From contig JBGAGG010000016.1 of NCBI GenBank assembly GCA_044226845.1, positions 1 through 64,000 on the forward strand: a stretch of DNA of 64,000 nt, read 5' to 3'. The notes below the pieces were generated by a model that ran no database searches, had not been told where the DNA came from, and saw only the letters and a program-made list of their open reading frames with translations. This DNA comes from JAFDZO01 sp044226845. Its GTDB lineage: Bacteria; Bacteroidota; Ignavibacteria; Tepidaquicellales; Tepidaquicellaceae. A program made the position numbers and the translations under genes. Positions 60,120 through 64,000 of this stretch are shown here, piece by piece (positions within the stretch are counted from its first letter, which is position 1; each line of letters opens with the position of its first letter).

Positions 60120-60983
60120 ATGAAAAAGAAATTAACGTTACTAAACTTAGCTGCACTTATTTTCTTAGATTTAATATTATTCTCACACCCAATTCATGCG
60201 CAGCCAATTTTATTTGATTTTGATAATGCTCCGCTTTATACGAGCTTCCCAGTCGACCAGACAACCGGTGGAATTACCGCTCATTTCACAGCAACAGGTC
60301 AAGGCTATTCAATACAAAATGCAAACGCTCTTGGTTTCACTCCAATAGGATTCTCCGGAAGAATACTTTATCCAAATAGTATTTTCAGTTCCGATATTAG
60401 CATTCAGTTTGACCATATGATTTCTGACTTCTCAATTCTTTACTGCTGCCAGGAACTTGGCTGCGATGACGCTGCAACAATGAAAGTAACTGCTTACAAT
60501 AGTGGAACATTGATTGGATTTAATACCCGCACTGCTACTTATCCCGGAACATATCCTGTTGATACATTGAAATGTGCATTCCCTCAGGGATTTAATAGTG
60601 TTGTTCTTCATTATCAACAACGCCCCCCGACCTGTCAGGATTACGGAGTAATTTACTTAGCAGATAAAATGCAGGTAACATCTTTAGTTGTAAATGTAAA
60701 TTCTGCAAATAGCAATATTACAAACTTTGGATTAGCTCAAAATTATCCTAATCCTTTTAATCCTTCAACTGTAATTAAATATTTTATCCCGGTAAAGAAT
60801 TTTGTAACGCTGAAGATTTACGATTCCAAAGGAATGGAAATAATTACTTTAGTCAATGAGAACAAATCCCCAGGCGAATATGAAATTCAGTTTGTAAATA
60901 AAGATTTAAGCAGTGGAATTTATTATTACAAGTTAACTGCCGGAGATTTTTCAGATACTAAGAAAATGATTCTGCTGAAATAA
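60120..60983 (+). CDS. Secreted T9SS protein, unknown N-terminal domain
   Basis: The 287 residues have a signal peptide (1-27), an N-terminal beta-rich domain (about 30-195; FDNAPLYTSFPVDQTTGGITAHFTATGQGY, FDHMISDFSILYCCQELGCDDAATMKVTAYNSG) of a kind I cannot name, and a sorting domain (about 205-287). The last 85 residues are nearly the same as those of the carboxypeptidase encoded upstream, also at the DNA level, so the two ends come from a recent duplication or gene conversion. Confidence 0.7.
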   Translation: MKKKLTLLNLAALIFLDLILFSHPIHAQPILFDFDNAPLYTSFPVDQTTGGITAHFTATGQGYSIQNANALGFTPIGFSGRILYPNSIFSSDISIQFDHMISDFSILYCCQELGCDDAATMKVTAYNSGTLIGFNTRTATYPGTYPVDTLKCAFPQGFNSVVLHYQQRPPTCQDYGVIYLADKMQVTSLVVNVNSANSNITNFGLAQNYPNPFNPSTVIKYFIPVKNFVTLKIYDSKGMEIITLVNENKSPGEYEIQFVNKDLSSGIYYYKLTAGDFSDTKKMILLK

Positions 60984-61008
60984 TATTTTTAATGTTAAGT
61001 TTAAAATT

Positions 61009-61034
61009 AAAGCCTGTTACAAACAGGCTTTTTT
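61009..61034 (+). terminator. Intrinsic terminator
   Basis: Stem aagcctgtt (61010-61018) with aacaggctt (61022-61030), then T-run. It lies between the 60120 gene and the truncated kinase. Confidence 0.85.
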
Positions 61035-61085
61035 ACTGAACGATAAAACTCCTTCTGAATTTTTACTTTCCTGCAATTACAGTAA

Positions 61086-61919
61086 ATTGAGCCATGCAAA
61101 AATACGTATGAAAATCTTGCAAAGCTGAATGTACCTGTTTACCTTCTTGGCTGCATAGGTGAAGATGCAAACGGAAATCTAATAGAAGATAAAACAAAAC
61201 TTGCCGGAGTAAACACAGAACACGTTTTTAAAAATCCGGATATAAAAACTTCAGTCTATCTTTCTGTCTCCAATAACAAAGGTGAGCTGATAACAGCCGT
61301 TAATGATATGACTGACACTGTAAAATTTATCACAGTCAAATACCTTGAAAGTAAATATGAAATTATAAAGAACAGCAAAGTAATTTTTGCAGATACAAAT
61401 CTTGAATTCAAAGCTCTTCAGTATATCATTACTATTGCCAATGAGAATAATATTCCGCTTTACATTGATACTGTCTCAATAGAAAAATCAAATAACGTAA
61501 AAGATTTAACAGGCACAATAAATTATCTCTCGCCTAATCTTAATGAGTTCAGAAATCTATTCGGCGAATTTAACATAGACAGAATCAATTTCAAAATTGA
61601 AAATCCCGAATATCAAAAATATAATTCAATTATTCTAAAACGCAGTGATAAGGGAATCGTTTTAATTAATATAAAGAACAGGAAAATAAAAATATTTAAT
61701 GCTATACAGATGGAAGCAGTTGAGCCTAACGGAGCAGGCGACGCATTCAATGCCGGATTTATATACGGACTTATGAACAGCTACGAAGAATATGATTCCG
61801 TTTATCTCGGCATCTGCGCAGCATATTACACACTGAAATCATTTCATTCAGTATCGGAAAAATTAACAGAAGAAAATTTAATACAATTATTTAACAGGAA
61901 AACATCCAATGAGTTCTAA
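61086..61919 (+). pseudogene. psuK: PfkB-family sugar kinase (PsuK-like) lacking its N-terminus
   Basis: The frame is open from a stop at 61083-61085 and matches PfkB kinases from YENLAKLNVPVYLLGCIGEDANG on, to the catalytic EPNGAGDAFNAGF (GAGD motif) and the end. About 45 leading residues are missing, including the usual start and the GGAxxN-type substrate motif. No ATG precedes the homologous part; the first in-frame ATG is at 61308, well inside the fold. The remainder has no stop. It overlaps psuG by 11 bases, which suggests pseudouridine kinase. A functional protein from an unusual start is unlikely. Confidence 0.75.
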
Positions 61920-62829
61920 AAAAAGTTTTAACGAATTTCTACAGATATCAGATGAAGTACAGGCTGCTTTGAATGATAACAAACCTATTGTTGCACTAGA
62001 GTCAACAATCATTTCCCACGGTATGCCATATCCGCAGAATTACGAAACAGCTAAGCAGGTTGAAAATACAGTCAGAGAAAACGGAGCAGTGCCAGCTACA
62101 ATTGCCATACTTAACGGCATAATAAAAATCGGACTCGGTGAAGATGATCTGCAAATCCTTTCGAACAGCGGCAATATTTTAAAAGCATCTCGCAGAGATA
62201 TTCCTGTTATCGTCTCGGAAAAACTTAATGCAGCCACAACTGTTTCCGCTACTATGATTTGCGCCGCATTAGCCGGGCTTAAAATTTTTGCCACAGGCGG
62301 TATAGGCGGAGTTCACCGCAACGGTAATGAATCGTTCGATATATCAGCCGACTTAACCGAACTTGCTCAGACCAATATTGCAGTAGTATCTGCCGGAGTA
62401 AAATCAATTCTGGATATCGGCTTAACACTGGAGTATCTTGAAACGCTCGGCGTTCCTGTTATTGGTTACGGCACCGATGAATTCCCGGCATTTTATACAA
62501 GGCAGTCAGGATTTAAAGTGAATTACAAATTAGATACGGCTGAACAAATCGGCAGCATGATAAAAACAAAATGGGAGCTGGGCTTAAACGGCGGAGTAAT
62601 TGTTGCAAACCCGATCCCTGAAGAGTTTTCAATGGATAAAAGCAAAATCGATAATGCCATTGAAGAAGCCTTAAAGAACGCAGATAAAAAAGGAATCAAA
62701 GGAAAAGATGTAACTCCTTTTTTACTGGGAGAAATAAAAAACATTACAGGCGGCTCAAGCCTTGACTCAAACATAAAACTAGTTTTGAATAACGCAAAAC
62801 TTGCTGCGCAAATTTCATCAGCACTATAA
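61909..62829 (+). CDS. psuG: Pseudouridine-5'-phosphate glycosidase
   Basis: PsuG splits pseudouridine 5'-phosphate into uracil and ribose 5-phosphate. The 306 residues carry PIVALESTIISHGMPYPQN, PATIAILNG, ATTVSATMICAALAGLKIFATGGIGGVHR, and GVPVIGYGTDEFPAFYTRQSG, and end with VTPFLLGEIKNITGGSSLDSNIKLV. It is intact. It would need PsuK to make its substrate from pseudouridine, but the neighbouring kinase gene is truncated. Confidence 0.93.
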   Translation: MSSKKSFNEFLQISDEVQAALNDNKPIVALESTIISHGMPYPQNYETAKQVENTVRENGAVPATIAILNGIIKIGLGEDDLQILSNSGNILKASRRDIPVIVSEKLNAATTVSATMICAALAGLKIFATGGIGGVHRNGNESFDISADLTELAQTNIAVVSAGVKSILDIGLTLEYLETLGVPVIGYGTDEFPAFYTRQSGFKVNYKLDTAEQIGSMIKTKWELGLNGGVIVANPIPEEFSMDKSKIDNAIEEALKNADKKGIKGKDVTPFLLGEIKNITGGSSLDSNIKLVLNNAKLAAQISSAL

Positions 62830-62895
62830 TTGTATGTTAACTAATGAAGCCTTAAATTACTTTTAAATTCGTCTCAAAAAAATTATAACCTCAAA

Positions 62896-63714
62896 ATGAA
62901 ATTCAATAAAATTATTATCGTCACACTTGTTTTAGCGTGCTTATTTTTCCTGTATGAAAGCCTCTCTGCTTTTGGTGCAGGAATCACAGGCAGGACAAAG
63001 AAATCCGGAACTCCGGGATGCACTTGTCACGGCTCAAGCCCCACACAAAGCGTGAGCGTTAAAATAACCGGACCCACATCTGTTCAGGCCGGAGATACTG
63101 CAACGTACAGGCTTCAGTTATTCGGCGGTCCGTTAGTTGCAGGTGGATGCGATATAGCTGCTCAGACAGGAACACTTCTAACCAGCTATCTTGAATCACA
63201 GCTTCAATTATTAAGCGGTGAAATTACCCATACAAGCCCTAAGCTTTCCGCCGGCGGCGATACAATCCGCTGGACCTTTAAGTACAAAGCGCCAAACGCT
63301 CCGAACACAAAAGATTCGATATACGCAAACGGCAACTCTGTAAACCTTGCAGCCGGTTCAAGCGGCGATGCCTGGAACTATGCACCTAACTTTGTAATTA
63401 ATGTTACGCCTCCAACTTCTATTATAAAGAACACGGAAACAGTTAAGAATTTTAAGCTGGGTCAGAATTCCCCAAACCCGTTCAATCCTTCTACTAAAAT
63501 TAGCTTTTCAATTGTGAAGAGCGGATTTGTAAGTCTGAAGCTTTACGATAACCTTGGCCGTTTAGCCGCTGACCTTGTGAATGAAAACCTTTCGGCAGGC
63601 AGCTATGATGTTACAATGGATGCCTCAACTTACGGACTCACAAGTGGTATGTATTACTACAGCTTAGAAGCAAACGGTTTTAATGAAACTAAGAAAATGA
63701 TATTGGCAAAGTAA
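62896..63714 (+). CDS. Secreted choice-of-anchor-V-type protein with T9SS sorting domain
   Basis: The 272 residues have a signal peptide (1-27) and a domain opening GITGRTKKSGTPGCTCHGSSP that resembles choice-of-anchor V (about 28-165; QAGDTATYRLQLFGG). A sorting domain (about 188-272) has GQNSPNPFNPSTKISFS, LKLYDNLGRLAADL and YYYSLEANGF. The short CTCH could bind a metal, but it is not a proven heme site. It faces the repeat region at the end of the window. Confidence 0.72.
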   Translation: MKFNKIIIVTLVLACLFFLYESLSAFGAGITGRTKKSGTPGCTCHGSSPTQSVSVKITGPTSVQAGDTATYRLQLFGGPLVAGGCDIAAQTGTLLTSYLESQLQLLSGEITHTSPKLSAGGDTIRWTFKYKAPNAPNTKDSIYANGNSVNLAAGSSGDAWNYAPNFVINVTPPTSIIKNTETVKNFKLGQNSPNPFNPSTKISFSIVKSGFVSLKLYDNLGRLAADLVNENLSAGSYDVTMDASTYGLTSGMYYYSLEANGFNETKKMILAK

Positions 63715-63740
63715 TAAGTAACTGTTTATTTATAATTTTA

Positions 63741-63777
63741 AAAGCAATCCGTCTTTTTGATGGATTGCTTTTTTTAT
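63741..63777 (+). terminator. Intrinsic terminator
   Basis: Stem aaagcaatcc (63741-63750) with ggattgcttt (63762-63771), then T-rich. Confidence 0.9.
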
Positions 63778-63790
63778 TGTCCTTCGGAAA

Positions 63791-63975
63791 GTCACATTAT
63801 TGTTACATTATTGTCACATTCTTTAATTCCGGCTCAATTTCAACCAATTCAACATTTCTAATAATTTTATTCCTAATGACGGATTTTTGACGGATTCTTT
63901 GATTTCACGCAAATTTTGAAGAATTCGCTTTTGTAATATTTTTTTCTCTTCCACGTCGGATTTTTGACGGATTTT
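63791..63975. repeat. Short repeats at the end of the window
   Basis: Three spaced copies of the type gtcacattattg/ttacattattg lie at 63791-63820. gacggatttttgacggattcttt (63878-63900) and gtcggatttttgacggatttt (63955-63975) follow. In the opposite sense these resemble 22206-22228 and 22303-22367. Read on the minus strand a short open frame with many Lys and Leu runs through it, but it has no start codon and is cut by a stop, so no gene is called. Confidence 0.45.
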
Positions 63976-64000
63976 GAAAAATCTATGTTGTTTTTACAAT

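Noticed and set aside
61308..61919. A complete small kinase from ATG 61308
   Set aside because: PfkB similarity extends upstream to about 61104 in the same frame, so this start is inside the fold.
63020..63031. CTCH in the last cargo protein as a cytochrome c heme site
   Set aside because: Heme c needs CxxCH; only CxCH is present.
63835..64000. Minus-strand open frame with Lys/Leu-rich product at the window end
   Set aside because: No start codon, a stop upstream within the window, and it is made of the dispersed repeats; at most a remnant.

Overview
The window looks like the chromosome of a free-living member of the Ignavibacteria / Chlorobiota side of the Bacteroidota. This rests on AT-rich DNA, eight secreted proteins ending in the NYPNPFNP-type type IX secretion (T9SS) sorting domain, promoters with the Bacteroidota -7 element TAnnTTTG, frequent TTG starts with little Shine-Dalgarno signal, and a group 3b NiFe hydrogenase of the kind known from Ignavibacterium relatives. 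The lineage is inferred from family content, not from a marker-gene tree. No phage, insertion sequence or CRISPR array was recognised.

Layout. 1-5.7 kb: tail of an ExbD/TolR-like protein, a Gly-rich membrane protein, two TPM-domain proteins, LptD and a DapF-like epimerase with Ser at the second catalytic Cys. 5.9-12.7 kb: TrmB-type regulator, a T9SS cargo protein, a long gene-free stretch that folds into a probable large structured RNA (7938-8388), proline dehydrogenase, ThyX, an N-acetylglucosamine-kinase-like protein and GuaA. 12.75-19.3 kb: an envelope cassette made of two inner-membrane proteins that resemble the GldL/GldM motor pair, an outer-membrane-type protein, and a twice-present transcription unit of a small coiled-coil lipoprotein plus a LysM protein. 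19.3-26.8 kb: PhoH, RsmB, a T9SS beta-propeller protein, a nucleotidyltransferase and a DinG helicase.

27.0-37.9 kb is a complete group 3b hydrogenase locus: structural subunits beta, gamma, delta and alpha with an embedded cyclic-nucleotide-binding-domain protein, the maturation protease, then hypA, hypB, hypF, hypC, hypD and hypE. It should make a cytoplasmic NAD(P)-linked hydrogenase and all of its NiFe(CN)2CO maturation machinery. A similar 19-20 bp sequence lies in front of the first structural gene and, inverted, in front of hypF. A TrmH methyltransferase and a small ArsR / OsmC / DUF2892 sulfur-type operon follow.

39.6-48.1 kb is a DNA-repair and stress island transcribed both ways from 43.0-43.2 kb. 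Leftward are an AI-2E-family membrane protein, two acidic small proteins, a Nei/Fpg glycosylase and a DUF72 protein. Rightward are an FAD-Rieske oxidoreductase, a broken Ku gene, and LigD split into three coupled genes (phosphoesterase, ligase, polymerase). 48.1-49.8 kb holds an ECF sigma factor, a membrane protein that may be its anti-sigma, and a Spy/CpxP-like protein.

50.0-63.7 kb is rich in exported proteins: a tandem paralog pair, a choice-of-anchor-J protein, a GH17-like glucanase, a patatin lipoprotein, an M14 carboxypeptidase and others. Between them lie a deoxyhypusine-synthase-like gene, tRNA-Phe, and psuG preceded by a 5'-truncated psuK-like gene. The last 220 bases carry short repeats that also occur near 22.2 kb.

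The most promising undescribed item is the roughly 450-nt RNA at 7938-8388. It has at least ten stems, four or five hairpins presenting a TGAGGG(G) loop, a tandem duplicated module, a possible 8-bp pseudoknot and its own intrinsic terminator.
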